Of a stretch of 64,000 nucleotides of DNA, positions 46,710 through 59,200 are shown piece by piece. Origin of the DNA: Tetradesmus obliquus (Eukaryota; Chlorophyta; Chlorophyceae; Sphaeropleales; Scenedesmaceae); assembly GCA_030272155.1 (NCBI GenBank), contig CP126191.1:2688501-2752500 (forward strand). Reading direction: 5' to 3'. Below the pieces are notes generated by a model. That model did no database searches. It worked only from the letters and a program-made list of their open reading frames with translations, and was not told where the DNA came from. The stretch's first letter is position 1. Every line of letters starts with the position of its first letter. The position numbers and the translations under genes were made by a program.

Positions 46710-47884
46710 TGCTAGGCTGAGAGCACATGTTGTGCCTGATGAAAGCAAGAGAACAGGTGCAGCACTTGTTGGCAGCAGGCTGATGTGTGTCGCCGCTGTC
46801 ACAGTGATGGTTGGTCGTCAGAATGGTTACCCCTCTTCCAGATTAGAGGGAGAAGGGGGAAGGGCACAATATGATGTTGATGATGCTGATGGAGAATATG
46901 ATGATTGTACAGCAGCACGCAGTTCATGCTAATCCGGAGTCAACATGTATCACATGCAGTATTTGCCGATGCCCATACATTGTGCACAACGCTCGGAATG
47001 CCCGGCTCATAATCTGTCAGTTAACAACAGGGTTCTCCGCCAAAGACTGCAAGCAGTGCACGCCTTGTTGCACAGCACTTGGGTGCTGTGCAGTGGATGC
47101 CATGCATTGCCCTCTTGACATCAGCAGCAGGCCCTTCCATCACTGGCACGCATCAGCACACATAAGGCAAGCTCTAACAATAGCCTTGTGGCCTGCGCCA
47201 AGCCTTGCTGCATATTACGCACCAAACATCTGGGGCTGTATTGGAAGCTGAGGGGTGGACATGGGTTCGAGCATGTCAACCGAGGGCGGCGCCATCGCTC
47301 TCTGTTCCAAATTGGTGTGTGTGGGCGCCGCATCAAGTATTTTGAACGAAGCAATCCAGTACATTGCTGCCAGTGCGTGTTGCAGCTGCACAGTCAGCAG
47401 TCGCCACACTGAGCAGCAGCATGTTGACAATATGAGGCATGCAAAAGGCTGTACCACAAGTATCTTTGCCTGTTGCCAAAATATCACATTCGCTTAATGG
47501 AATGGTGCTGCACATGTGCGTCCTGGCACCATCTGAAACTGCATGCCGTCCGCTGGAGATGTGGGTCCTGGCGCCATCTTAGCGTTCAACATTTGGAGTG
47601 TTACACCACTGGGGCACTGCTTATTTCTCGAGCCAATAGGCTCAATGGGCAATGGCCGAATCCAGCCACACGCAGGGTAGGCAAGCTCTTACAACTGCTC
47701 CAGGTGCTCGGGGGCCAACGGCCCCAGGTGTCTGGCTCATGAAAGTCATATGGTCCAGAACGCAGACACAGGCCTGCCCTAGGGCCTTTGACTACACTTG
47801 ACACACTGGTCGCCTAAACAAGATCTTAGGACAGACAAGAACACGTGACACGCGCCTTGTGAGAAGACCAGACCACGTGTTTGA
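46710..47884. other. 1.2-kb intergenic stretch
   Basis: It separates the unknown gene (plus) from the phosphoesterase (minus); both 3' ends point here. A short degenerate GAT-rich tract lies at 46870-46912, and a two-copy motif (GTCCTGGCRCCATCT, 44-bp step) at 47515-47580. A small open frame at 47261-47497 starts with ATG but has no recognisable feature. Confidence 0.45.
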
Positions 47885-49967
47885 CTACGCTGCTAAGCGC
47901 GGCGGGCCTTTCTGTGGCAGCTGTACAAAGCCGACATGCAACTGCCCCAGCCATGCATCGCTGGTAATGTTGTCTTTGCTGCTGCCAGCAAATGCTGCTT
48001 CAGCAGCTGGCGCTGCTGCTTCACCACCACCGTTTCCTATCTCTGTGCATGTGCAGGCATCTTTGAGCCGCTCAGCTACTGTTTTTGTGGCCGCCTCAAC
48101 TCTGCGCCTTGAAGTACGCTTGGACTCCGCATTAGTACTGCTATCGCTTCTGTCCTTGGCAGCCTCAATGTGCGTCCCAGGCGTGCACATGGCTGCTGTA
48201 GGCCGTATACTGCAGGACGCTTCATTGTCTCTGCGCACGCCTTTGCCGCCGTTCGGTTGGCCGCTGTCACCTGCTGCTACTGCTGCTGCTGCTGCTGTCC
48301 TGAAGGGTAGCTGCAGCAGGGCCACAGTCCTAGGCAGCTTGAAGCGTGCAGGGCCTGCAGGTGGCAGCAGCAGCATGCTCATCCAGCTGCCATCAGCCAA
48401 GTGTTGTGCACGTGCTGATGCAAATGCAGCAAACACTTTGCATGGCCATCAGCGCAGCAGGCACTGGTCACGTACATGCGCGCCACACACCACAGTTCCA
48501 ATGCGTTGGCCCATCACGAATACCCATGTTACACATAACAGCTGTTGCCAAATGCAGGGCTGCCAGCAGCAGCGACCCACCCGCGGAGCCTGGGTTGATG
48601 TAGGACACACCGTCTGCCTGCCAGCAGCAGGCCTTGTGGCTGTGCCCGCACACCACAATGTCAGGCTGCAGCTGATGGATCAACGCTGCAGCAGCAGCGT
48701 CAACTGCAGGCACAGGACGTCCAGAACAGCACCAGTGTTGGTTGCAGGAAAGTTGGTGGATGCCATTGAGCTTGGAATCCATGCATACAGAACATGCATG
48801 CCGCTAGCTAGCAGTATTAAATAAAGTGGAGCAGGGTCGAAGTGTGCCTTGCCCTGCAGTATCGGCAGGTCCAGAACTCTGGACACTAAACAACCCTGTT
48901 GCTAGCTCTCGTACCTTTTGCTGTCGGGCCCGGTGCAACGATGTGGCACACCAGCAGCTTCCAGCCTGCAGCCTGCACCAGCCTGTGCTGTGGCAGCAGC
49001 TGCCTGTCTGCTGCGTCAAGCTTGCCGTCTACATTGCCTGCTATGGCCAGCAGCGGCACGCCAGTTGCTTCTGCATACAGCTGCAGCACCTCTGCGCAGC
49101 AACGGCGCACAATGCAGGGGCAACAGCAGAGGGCACAATGCCGCGTCGGCGGGTGTGTTGATGCAGGCAACGAAGCAGCACACAACTATACATAACATAC
49201 GCTGAAGTTATGGCAGACGGTTTCAGCACCGTGGCAGGTCTGCAATGCCATGTGTGTGCACCACCATTCAATGGGAAGTTGTCAGGCAATTTGAGATTAG
49301 CGGCCAAGCTGCTGCCGGGACAAACTGGATGGAGGTCCATTAAATGCAATCAAAGGCACGGCAAGTGGATGATAGTACTAGACTATGAAGCCCAGTGGTT
49401 GATGGTGAGTATGTCATGTTCCTTCTAGATAGCGCACTGCACCGGGTGCAGCAGATGTATGGACTTTGCAAAGGATGATTGCAGGGCATGTGCTCGCCTC
49501 TGTGCCTTCCATGATGTCCAACGTCGCCAGCATGAATGATGAGGTTGGTGTGCTTGAAGGCTTCTGCAGCTGCCTGCAGCAGGAAAGACCACGCCAGCAT
49601 GTTATTTGTTGCAGCAGACAGCACACAGCGCAGCATGTGCATGCATGCCCTTGCCGCTGCATTGGTTCAGGGCTTGCCGCAGGCGAGATTATGTGCTGCG
49701 GCTTGGCACTGAGATGAGGTGTATCTGGTTTTGCTGCAAGCTGCAGGCTGCAGGGGCCGGTGATCGGATTGCACACTGTGTCAGACTCACTTTGTCAAAC
49801 ACGGCATGTGAATCGCTGATCAGCCCTACGGTGTACTGCATTGTCTGGGTAGGTGCAGTTACGTCGATTCCACCGTACAGATCAGCACGGCAGCCAGGCA
49901 GTAGGCCACACAAGTGTGGTGCAGCTTCGCGGTTCCGCGTCATTGTACTGCTGCTCGAGACCTGCAT
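47885..49967 (-). CDS. YfcE/MJ0936-family metallophosphoesterase with basic C-terminal extension
   Basis: Exons 49967-49791, 49573-49498, 49091-48915, 48703-48581 and 48354-47885 close in phase for 340 residues. Metal-binding motifs appear in order: VGLISDSH (DxH), LIIHAGDVG (GD), IAGNVDG (GNxD), a lone His in VCHIVAPG, and DIVVCGHSH followed by INPGSAG-PARFKLPRT. This is the VPS29/YfcE/MJ0936 calcineurin-like fold, whose small members hydrolyse phosphodiesters. The conserved ligands suggest an active enzyme rather than the dead VPS29 type. A Lys/Arg/Ala-rich extension of about 130 residues follows the domain. Intron 2 appears to use a GC donor (ACAGAG then GCGAGC), needed to keep frame. The first ATG choice (49967) is tentative. 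Confidence 0.85.
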
Positions 49968-50566
49968 CCAGCGTCGATCCGGGTGGCTGCATCAAGTGGC
50001 ATGCTGTGATTTGAATGTTTGTAAACGTTTGCATCGTGGCTGCAAGCAAATGCGCAACAGTGCCCATTGGTCATCACCGTTTCGCATGTGTGCCCGCTGA
50101 CAGGCTTGGTTGCATAAAACATGACAGATTATCCTCAACAGTACGTGTCAAAGTTGTAGTAGCATAGCAGTCTGAGCAGCTGTGTGAAAGGCGCCTTGGA
50201 CTGTCCAATACCCAGGAACCTTAGTGCAGCGTGGGCCTGCAGGGGGGCTAGGTGCGTTCAGTCTCTTTACATAGTAAGTATACGTAACAGCACATCAGCG
50301 CAGCAGCATGCACCAAGAGCAACGGCAGGAGTTCATGCTGATGCCGCCGCTGCTGCTGCCCCTGCTGCCATGCTGTCTACCTGGATTTGCCACTCACACA
50401 CTAGCATCTACGCTCTTGTGCTAAGCACACTGCTCGCACGTGCCGTGCCATGCACAGCGCAGGCGGTTCCGCATCAGCTGCTGTGCCACCACAGCAGGTG
50501 GCCTGCAGCTGGCAGTGGCAGCAGTTCTCCTGTGATCAGGGCCCTGCCTTGGCAAAGGCCTGAGCC
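49968..50566. promoter_or_regulatory. divergent promoter region, phosphoesterase / ankyrin-RING gene
   Basis: A 599-bp interval between two head-to-head start codons. I see nothing specific in it beyond a few GCAGCA runs near 50300. Confidence 0.35.
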
Positions 50567-53500
50567 ATGGGCAACACCAGCAGCGTGCCTGAGCGCATAT
50601 ACAAAGCAGCAAGGGCTAACGATGTCAGCGAGCTGCAGGTGCGAGCAGCAGCGCATGCAGCGGCACCTTTGGAGGCTCTGCAGCAGCGGCTAGTCCTGCA
50701 AGTCGTGTACTACGTACTTTACCTCAGCTGGTGCTGCAGCAGCACATACCATTGACAGCAAGCGATGCTGCTGGGGGGCACTGCCTCAGTGAGCCGCCAC
50801 ACTGCAGTAGATTGAGGCTAGCAGCGAGCCTTCAAACATAGCACCTGTGCTGCTGCTGCTGCATGTATTCATGCTCCCTGCAGGGCCTGTGCAGAGACAT
50901 GCGGCTGAATGGGGCACTAGATGTGGCCACCAAGCGCAAGTGGCTCAATTGGACAGATGCAGAGGGCCGCACAGCGCTGCACCATGCATGCCAGCGCAAC
51001 TACCTGCAAGTGGCGCAGATGGTGAGCAGTTGACTGTTGTGAATGGCCAGTTCATGCTTGCAGGATAGCCGTCTGTGGGGCTGTGTTGGCAGCAATTGTT
51101 GTGGGCGTTCCCCAGCAGCGTCAGTTGTTTGTCTGCAGTTATGCAAGCATGTGGTGCCTTTATTGGAAGCAGCGCACCACTGCATATGCTGCGTACGCCA
51201 GGGTTCAGCATAGCATCGCAGGCATGTAGACGGCTGCTGGACGTATTGACAGCTGCAGGTCGTGGCGGCAGTAGTTGTGAGTAGCGCAAGCTGTTGCTGT
51301 TGTGTGTCAGTCAGGCAGTGCACTGTGCTCAGGCTGGGGGCAGGCTATGAGATACGACGCAGAGCTGTCTCCTGGAGGCCAATGTCTCACACCTTCCCCT
51401 GCTGGCTGCTGCTTGCGACTGGCCAACTTTAACTATGTTCCTGCAACCAACAAACAACAAATAACTTTGGCAGCTGCTGGACGAGGGCGCTGACGTGCAC
51501 CTCATCGCCCCCAAGCGCGCCGGCGGCGGCTCCCCGCTTGCAGAAGCAGTAGCCGGCAAGCACGAGGGGCTTGTGGAGCTGCTGCTGCGATACGGGGCAG
51601 ACCCCTTCACCGAAAACAAGGCGGGAAAGGCCCCGCTGGACCTGGTGCTTGAGCTGAAGGCGGCAAACATCCTGCGGAGCTTTGAGCGGCACGCGCTGTT
51701 TGCAGGATACGTGAACATGAAGGTGCGCCTTCCTTGGTAGCAGCGCTGGGCCCTTGGCTGCTGGCTTGGCTTGGTATGTTGGTGCATATCGGTCAGTGTG
51801 CTGACAGTTGGTCAAGGACCTATTGTCTGTGGCTGCACTCAGCTGTTTGCAGCTGACCATCCGCGCTGCTGCTGCGCGACTCGCTGTCCTGCAGGTGCTG
51901 CAGCTCAAGGGCTTCAGCCACGCTGCCAAGGACCGCTGGGTGGTGGTGGCGCCGCGCTTCTCGCCGCCATCCGAGGGCAGCGGAGGAGTGGGCATCGTGC
52001 GCATCATGATGCTGGTGTACAGGTGCGGCGCATCACTTTGTTATGTGATGCTGGTGCGTTGTGCTGCCGTGTACTTCCCTGTGCTGCATTGTACTGCACT
52101 GTGCTGCGCCTACTCCTGCTGGTGTACAGGTGCAGCACTGTGCTTTTTTACATGATGCTGATGCACAGTGCTGTCATGTACTTCACCGCGCTGTACTTCA
52201 CTTGTGTATGTACAGTATTGCACTGCACTGCGCATCATGACCCTGAAGCATGCTTCTGCTGTGGCTGGTGCTGGCAGGAATGCTGCTGAGGCTGAGCCGC
52301 GCACCAAGTGCTGGCTGGACGGCGCAAGCATCTTCAGGGCGGGGCAGGAGGCAGTGCTGGTGAGTGTGCAGGCTTTGTGTTAAGCAGCGATTACGCAGAC
52401 AGCATGCAAGAAAATCAACCATGCAAAGTGCACATCCATGCATCAGCTTGCCACCAGATGCCCTGCTGTAGGCATGGCAAACTGTGTTGAAGCACCCCGT
52501 CAGCCCAGCACAAGTTGCTGCAGACGCTAACTCTTACGTGCTTTGTGCCGCTGTCGTCCTGCTGTCGGATATGCCGTGCAGCGCCTGCACGCCAACCACG
52601 AGCAGCCACGCAACGCTTTCACAAAGTACGACAACGGCTGGATGCTCTTCTTCAAGCAGGCCACCACCAGCTACAGCACACCTTCAGCAGCAGCTGCAGG
52701 GCCGACAGGTGGCACCAACCCAGCCGGCGTTGCAGCAGGAGCAGCAGCCACGTATGCAGCATTCATGGCAGTGTGCTATCGGCCGCTTGACCACCTGCAG
52801 GCGCAGCAGCAGATGCGCGCAGCAGGTGCAGCTCCAGCTGCTGGAGCCAACCCCTTTGGCAACTCTGCGCCGTACAGCAGCAGCAGCGGCAGCGGCAATG
52901 CAGCAGCGCAAGGGACGTTCAACCCCTGGTGGCAGCAGCAGCAGCAGAGGCCCGCAGCACTCCCATCTGTAAATCCAGGGCCAAGCAGTGTGCCTACCAG
53001 CCCTACTGGATTCCCCACTAGTCCCATGTCACCATTCACGCAGCAGCAGCAGTACCAGCACCATGCAGGGCTGAGCTTGCAGCCTGCGGGTGCACCGCCG
53101 CAGGCAGCGCAGCAGCGGCCGCCAGCTTTGCAACAGCAGCAGCAGCCGTGGCCTGAAGAAGTGCTGCATGCACAGCCAGGCGAGACAGACGAGCAGTTTG
53201 CGCGGCGGCTGGCGTCTCTGGTGGGTGGTGTAGGCAGCGGCAGCAACAGCGGCGGCAGCAGCCCGAGCGCGAGCGGCAGGCTGTCTTCAGCAGCAGCAAC
53301 AATGCCTAACAGCAGGCTGGGCAGCAGCGCATCACAGCAGCTGCTGCAGCCGCAGCCGCAGCAGCAGCCAGGGCTGTACCCAAGTCTGTCTGCCCCTGCT
53401 GCGGGTGTGACGGGAGGGTCCGCTGATGCTGATGCTCCCTCAGCACCACCTGCTGCTGATCTGCCGCTGACTTCAGCCAATCCATTCAGGCCGGCAGCAG

Positions 53501-53862
53501 CTGCTGCAGCAAGCAGCGCAGCACCACAGGCTGCCCTGGCGCCAGGTGTAGCAGCAGTGGCAGCAGCAGCAGCAGCAGCAGCTGGTGCGCCGCTGCAGCC
53601 TGGCAGTGTTGCCGGTGCGCAGCAGATGCCAGCAGCAGGCAGCAGCGCTTCGCTTGCAGCTGCTGGTCCTACTGGCGGCAGTGCATCGTCTGGTGATCAG
53701 GACCTGTGTGTGATTTGCTTGGTGGAAGCGCGGGAGGTTGGGTTCCTGCATGGTGCTTCCGTGCACAAGTGTGTGTGCAGGGACTGTGCGTCGCTGATAC
53801 AGCCCAACAGCCCGTGCCCCATGTGCAGGCAGCCCATCGAGCGCATCATAGGCGTGTATTGA
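50567..53862 (+). CDS. XBAT34/35-like ankyrin-RING E3 ubiquitin ligase
   Basis: Six exons: 50567-50638, 50884-51021, 51474-51722, 51895-52022, 52278-52359 and 52582-53862, phases closed, 649 residues. The N-terminus MGNTSS fits N-myristoylation. Exons 2-3 form two to three ankyrin repeats (DAEGRTALHHACQRNYLQVA; HEGLVELLLRYGADPFTENK). Exons 4-5 encode a plant-specific middle domain (DRWVVVAPRF ... IMMLVYRNA) as in Arabidopsis XBAT35. A long Gln/Ser/Pro/Ala linker leads to a C-terminal RING-HC finger: CVIC, HKCVCRDC, CPMC, then IERIIGVY at the very end, again as in XBAT35. It should ubiquitinate membrane-proximal targets; targets are unknown. Confidence 0.9.
52000..52145 (+). repeat. duplicated exon 4 donor in the ankyrin-RING gene, 107-bp step
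   Basis: The exon end and donor GCTGGTGTACAG then GTGC at 52011-52026 recurs at 52118-52133 inside intron 4. A further diverged copy of the surrounding CATGATGCTG motif is near 52153. Confidence 0.65.
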
Positions 53863-55207
53863 GCGGCTTGGGCGCATGAGGTGCTAGGTGTAAAGTGATG
53901 TTGGGTGTTGGCAGCTGTGTGTGTATGTTATGCGGCGTGGCAGGTACTGCAGAGGAAGCGTGGGAAGTGGCGGGGTGTATGTTTTGGGTGTTGTGAGGGA
54001 TACATGCAACAGGGTGCGGCCCCTGCTGCGCCGTGCTTGATGATTTCTGCAGGGTGATTCAGGATGAATGAGGGCTTTGCAGCAACTCCATATAATTTGT
54101 TGTGCTGCTTGCATGCCCACTTGACTCAATTGTATTTGTGCCAGCGATGGCTGTTTTTTTAGGAGCATTGGCAGGTGTCAGGGGCGTGCACGCGCTAGTG
54201 CCGTTACACGCAGCATTCAGTGTTTTTCTGCTTCCAAACATTATCTCGCATGACTTGACCTGATTGGACTGCACGCAGGCCATGCATCGTACGCATGGGC
54301 AGAATGCATTGTACATTTGATAACCGGCTGGCCATCAGTTGGTGTGTTGGCATGTTGAATAGGAGGGTCAGGCATGCCTTTCCAGGTGGTGTGTTGCGTT
54401 CAGCATTTTATGTGTGCATGGTCCACCCCAAAAGGAGTGGGAACCTTGATCAGCAGCCAAGTTACAAGGCTCGGCACGGTGCTGCAAATATGCTCAGCAA
54501 GGGCTGGCATCAGCACCTGTGTGCATCTGTTCTAGCAGCAATTCAAGCTGCAGCTGTAGTGCGCACAGTGCGCAGCATGCTGCTAAAGATGGAGCCTGGT
54601 TGTTTTTAGGAGGCAGAGTGTGCTTTGGGTAGTTGCGCAGCATGCTGCGTTGTCAGTCGTGTCGATGTACACGCCGGTACTAGCCTACTGAGTGTGACAG
54701 TTGTGTCTGTTACAAGCGTGGCAGGTTGTGTGCGCCTGCAGGAGACAAACAAAGCATACTTGTGCAACGGTGTCAAGCCCTGCTACCAAACTTGTTGCGG
54801 TCGTCACAACGTTGTGCAGGTAACTGCAGTCACGATTTGTGTGTTACACAGTCACAATGCAACAGCTGTTGGCTGCATTGGTGCTGCAGCCTGTCTGAGG
54901 GCCATAGATGTGCAGGCTGGCACTGCTGCTGCAAACAAACACAACCGAGTCACTGCTGCAGAGCCACAAGGGATGGTGCGGGCTGCTGATGCATGCAACG
55001 CAATGTGATGCTCTGCCAGGCAATACCACGTCAGGCACCACCAAGCAATCAGCAATGCTTGAAAACACGAGGCGGCATGTTGCAAGGTGTGACCTATCCA
55101 CAACCCAAAGGGGACCATGGGGCGGACGCCACAGATGCTGCGGCTCAATTGCTGAGGTGAGGATACACCTTCGTTCTTGCCAAGCTCAGCCTATCAGCGC
55201 AAAGTGT
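53863..55207. other. 1.3-kb intergenic stretch
   Basis: No exon found on either strand. A TGTAA lies at about 53890, shortly after the RING gene stop, and could be its polyadenylation signal. Confidence 0.5.
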
Positions 55208-55292
55208 TGGCGCGGTCGGGTGTGTGCAGCATGCAATTGAGCTGTAGCACACCAAGGGGGTGTGGGGGTTCAACTCCCCCGCTTATTTTTTT
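55208..55292 (+). other. tRNA-like pol III element (A box, B box, T run), probable tRNA pseudogene or SINE head
   Basis: An A-box-like TGGCGCGGTCGG (55208-55219) is followed 48 bp later by a canonical B box GGTTCAACTCC (55267-55277) inside a perfect five-pair T-arm (GGGGG / CCCCC). A seven-T run at 55286-55292 would terminate pol III. A D-stem GCGC/GTGC can form. The anticodon loop is about 10 nt instead of 7 and the acceptor stem pairs badly, so it is not an intact tRNA gene. Confidence 0.4.
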
Positions 55293-55367
55293 GGTCCGGG
55301 CGCTGGGCACCTCCTGTATAGGGTGTTGTGACGTGTTCTGCTGGTGAGGCACTGCCTCCCGCTCCCG

Positions 55368-55389
55368 ACAATTGGGCTTGCCCAATTGT
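55368..55389. other. perfect 10+10 inverted repeat with 2-nt loop
   Basis: ACAATTGGGC TT GCCCAATTGT. It lies just beyond the likely 3' part of the MYND gene. A terminator- or binding-site-like hairpin; role unknown. Confidence 0.6.
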
Positions 55390-55523
55390 GCTGTGGTAGC
55401 GAGCCAGTAGGATTCCGTCCCCCCTGGTGTGATGCTCTCCTCCTCACAGCAACATTGTTGGGCAGATGGACCAAGGCATGCCATTTGCTGTGCAGGCACG
55501 CTAACAAGCACACATGTCCGCAC

Positions 55524-56220
55524 CTGGCAGTCTTGCAGCCTGAACACGTGCAGGCCTTGCCTCCCACAACCTCCAGCTCACTGAAATTGGCCAGGTTGGT
55601 GCACCCAGGCGCATTGCAGCACAGCTTGGAGGGAAAGCAGCGGCTCAGGGCAGCTGCAAAGTGCATCAGCTGCTGAGCAAGCTCGGCACTGACCACCCCC
55701 TTGATTGCCAGTAGCCACTGCAGGCGCATTCCTGCGCTACCTTGCAAACTGCTGCTGCTGCTGCTGTCGGCAGTTGTCAGGAAACGCCCGCACATCTCAC
55801 TCACGCACTCCTGCTGCTGCAGGAGACTCAGCACTCGATCATTTCCCTGTTCAGAACCCAGCGGCAATGCTGCTGCTGCTGCTGCTGCTTGCTGCTGCAT
55901 AGTGCTGAGCACTGTGCCAGTCCACGCCACTGCCGTGGCAAGGGACTGCACGACAGGCAGGAGCTCTGCTGGCAGCTCCTGCTGCACAGCCACTGGCAGC
56001 AAGCCGTCAGCATGCGCAGCCAGCAGTATGCTGCCAAAAGTATACAAGCTGTGAGCCGACAGTAACAGCCAAGCCGGCCGCAGCTGACTGACATCGCTGC
56101 TGCTGCTGCTGCTGCTGCCGCTGCTGCCAGCGAGGCTGCTGCAAGCTGCCATGGCCACATCCGCTGTCATTGCGGCCTGCAGTAACGCATACACAATGCG
56201 CCTGCAATCCATGCTGCTGC

Positions 56221-56255
<35 letters not shown>

Positions 56256-59200
56256 CTGGAGTGTGGCGCATTGCTTGCTGCTGTGCGAAGCTCCCGCAGC
56301 GCCTGGCCAGCTGCAACCACGCCAGCTTTCAAACTAGTGGCGCAAAAAGCAAAGCACTCCGAGCCCGCACACTGGCCTACCCCTGCTGCTGCTGGGTGTG
56401 ACAGTGCTGCTTGTAGAGGCGCAGTCAGCGCAAATGTCATTCTCTGGCTGTGCACCAGATCTTTGTGAGGATCCGCCAGATAGGCTGGTGTCCAGACTCC
56501 TGATGGATCAGAATACAGCTGCACCCAGCAGCGTATGCAAGCCTCCAGGGCCCGCACAGTGGTGGGCTGCTGCATCACACTCAGCAGCTGCTGGGGCTCG
56601 CAATTCGGGCCTGCATGCAAAGCATGGGCGGGTTACTGCGCCGCAGCTTGCAGGAACCAGGTGGTGATCCTACGCATGCATGCTCCATGCAGTCAGTGAC
56701 AGGAAGACCTCGCCTTGCTCAAGCATCGCTGCATATGCTCGCCGCACCACAAACCAGCCGGCGCTGTGCAGCGCAAGTCATCACGCATCCACGCGCCTCA
56801 AGAGCAAAGGCTGCACTGCAGATAGGAATCAGCATCCCAGGCAGGCTCAAGCACCCACCTGGCACAACGCTTGCAAGCAAGATGCCCAGCTCCGCGGCTG
56901 CTTCAATGTGGCCGGTCTGCACTGGACTAGCCGCCTGCAGCACACGCGCCAGCACTGGCAGCAGCTGCTGCAGCAGCGTCGGCAGGATGCCGCTCGCTAC
57001 TGCTGCATCCACCCTGGCCCCTGCCGCGACAGCGCTGCCACATTCCGGCTGCAGGAGATTCTGCATGCACTTCATCTCTCGCCTGATGCACGGCAGAGAC
57101 AGCAGCAGCACGTGCAGGTCAAGGGACAGCAAGCACAGCTCCAGCAGTACTGCTGCACGGCGCAAGTGTACTGTTGCTGTGAGCAGCGGCAGAGAGGGGC
57201 TGCCCCTCTCTGCCGCTGCCGCTGCCGTTGATGCCGCTGCTGCTGCTGCTTTCGTCTTGCAGGTGATGGTACGGCAGCTCTGCGTCAAAGACAGCGCACG
57301 CAAGCACTGCATAGTACGCAGCAAGCTCCTGCCCTACATGCGTGTCATTGGTGTCCCCGTGATTAACCTCAAAGTGCCCCCAGCCAACAAGCTCTGGCAG
57401 GTGCAGTGCCTCAAGCAAACGCTTGTGCACGGGTGCTAGCTTGGGTGGCTGCTGCTGCTGCTGCTGCTGCTGCTGCCGCTGCTGCTGCTGCTGCTGCGAT
57501 GTAGTGTCAGCCGACAACGAGGCCGGCTGCCTACCCTGCAGCTGCCGGTGCAGCTGCTGTGCTGTCATTGCAGCGTAGCAGCACAGCAGCCACTGCACAT
57601 CGGGAGAGTCGCCGATGTTGCTGCCTGCAGCAGCTGTAGCGATGGTCACTAAGGTGCGGCTGGTGCGCTGCTGCATGCTGCCTGAGATGTCTGCGGCTGC
57701 GCTTGCCAAAATCAGTGGCACCTCCAGGGCTGCGTGAAGGGCACTGCTGATGGGTGGCTTGTACTCAAGGCCTGCTGCTGTGGGCCCTGCCCAGCATCGC
57801 AACGCTGCAGTAGAAAGCAGCAGTACAAGTGAGCAGCTCCAGTTGATGCCTTATTGCTATCGGCGCAGCCTGACCGATGTAGCAGGAAATTTGGCTGCCA
57901 GAAAGACTAGTTGCCATGAGTGCCGGATTCCCAAAGAGCTGGACAGCCAACAAATGTTCTACATCCAGGGGCTGCTGCTGCTTATAGAGGCTGCCACCTG
58001 CAGCCTTTCTGTGCAGATGTAGCGGTGCGTATTGCCCTCATTTCCGATTATGCTGCTATATGCCGCTTGCAGTCTGCATCATCCTGATTCACCCTGCTGC
58101 TCTGCCAACAGCAGCAGAACCGCCCACATGCAACTATCCTCTCTCAAAACCCACCTGCACCAGCCAGCTGCACAGAAGGCAGCAGCAGCGGTTTTATTTT
58201 GGGGTCTGCAAAGCCACTGCTGCCGTCTTCATACATCTTTAGCGCTCCACTATAAGTCCCCAGCAGGAAAGCTGTCAGTTCTGCCAGGTGCAGCGCGGCA
58301 CCTCAGCAGCGCTGGCTCTGTCCAGAGCTGCTGCGAGCGCCTGGCAGGCAACAGTGTAGGCTGACAGGAAGCCTGCAGCAGCGCAGCAAGCAGAGCCATG
58401 GGCTGTCTGTGATGGCAGGTGCAGGAACATGAGCAGGGGCAAGAGCAGCAGCCTCGGCTGATAGGAAGCCTGCAGCGATGCAACAAGCGTTGCTAAAGAC
58501 TGTGTGTCGTGCAGGGTGCAGCCGGAGCAGCTGCTGCAATGACCAACTGACGCAGCAAACGCCGCTGGCTACTGCAGCACTTGCAGAGTGGTGGCATGGC
58601 ATCATAAGCACACAAGCGCTGCAGCAGGGCTAGTCGACCAGGCAGGCTGAGCAGGCAGGCAGGCAGCCAAGCAGGCAGGCAGGCTGCTATATTGCTCACC
58701 AGGCTGGAGGATCTGCCGCCTGGCTGTTGCCAGTGAGGCCTCCTGCCACTCCAGCCCCACATACAGCAGCAGCACGGAGGTCAGCTCCCTTGCTGCTGAT
58801 GAGGATCCTTGCAGGACACTCGGCTTGCTGGCCCACAGCTGCAGCAGGTGGCTGGTGGTGCTGACACAGGTTGTGAAGAGCTGCTGCACATCAGGCGCGA
58901 TGCTCTGCCAGACACAGAGGAGGATAAGGTAAGGGGCAGTACAACAAAGAGATTTGCGGTACACGCTGTGATAAGGGCATGGCGGGCAGTGCTGACACAT
59001 GTCTTGAAGAGCTGCTGCACATCAGGCGCGATGCTCTGCAAGACGCAGAGGAGGATTAGGTAAGAGGAAGTACAACAAGGACTTGCATTGTTATTTTTTG
59101 GCAATGATGAGTCAGTCCAAGGGCCATCCGATGCACATCAGCAGGGGAGCCCTGCAGGACAGATGGGGGGGTTGGAGTGCAGGAGGGGTGGTAGTTGTGA

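Noticed and set aside
47255..47497. Small plus-strand open frame considered as a gene
   Set aside because: No domain, signal or conserved pattern, and a competing minus-strand frame overlaps it.
55208..55292. Intact tRNA gene
   Set aside because: The acceptor stem pairs poorly and the anticodon loop is too long; kept only as a tRNA-like element.
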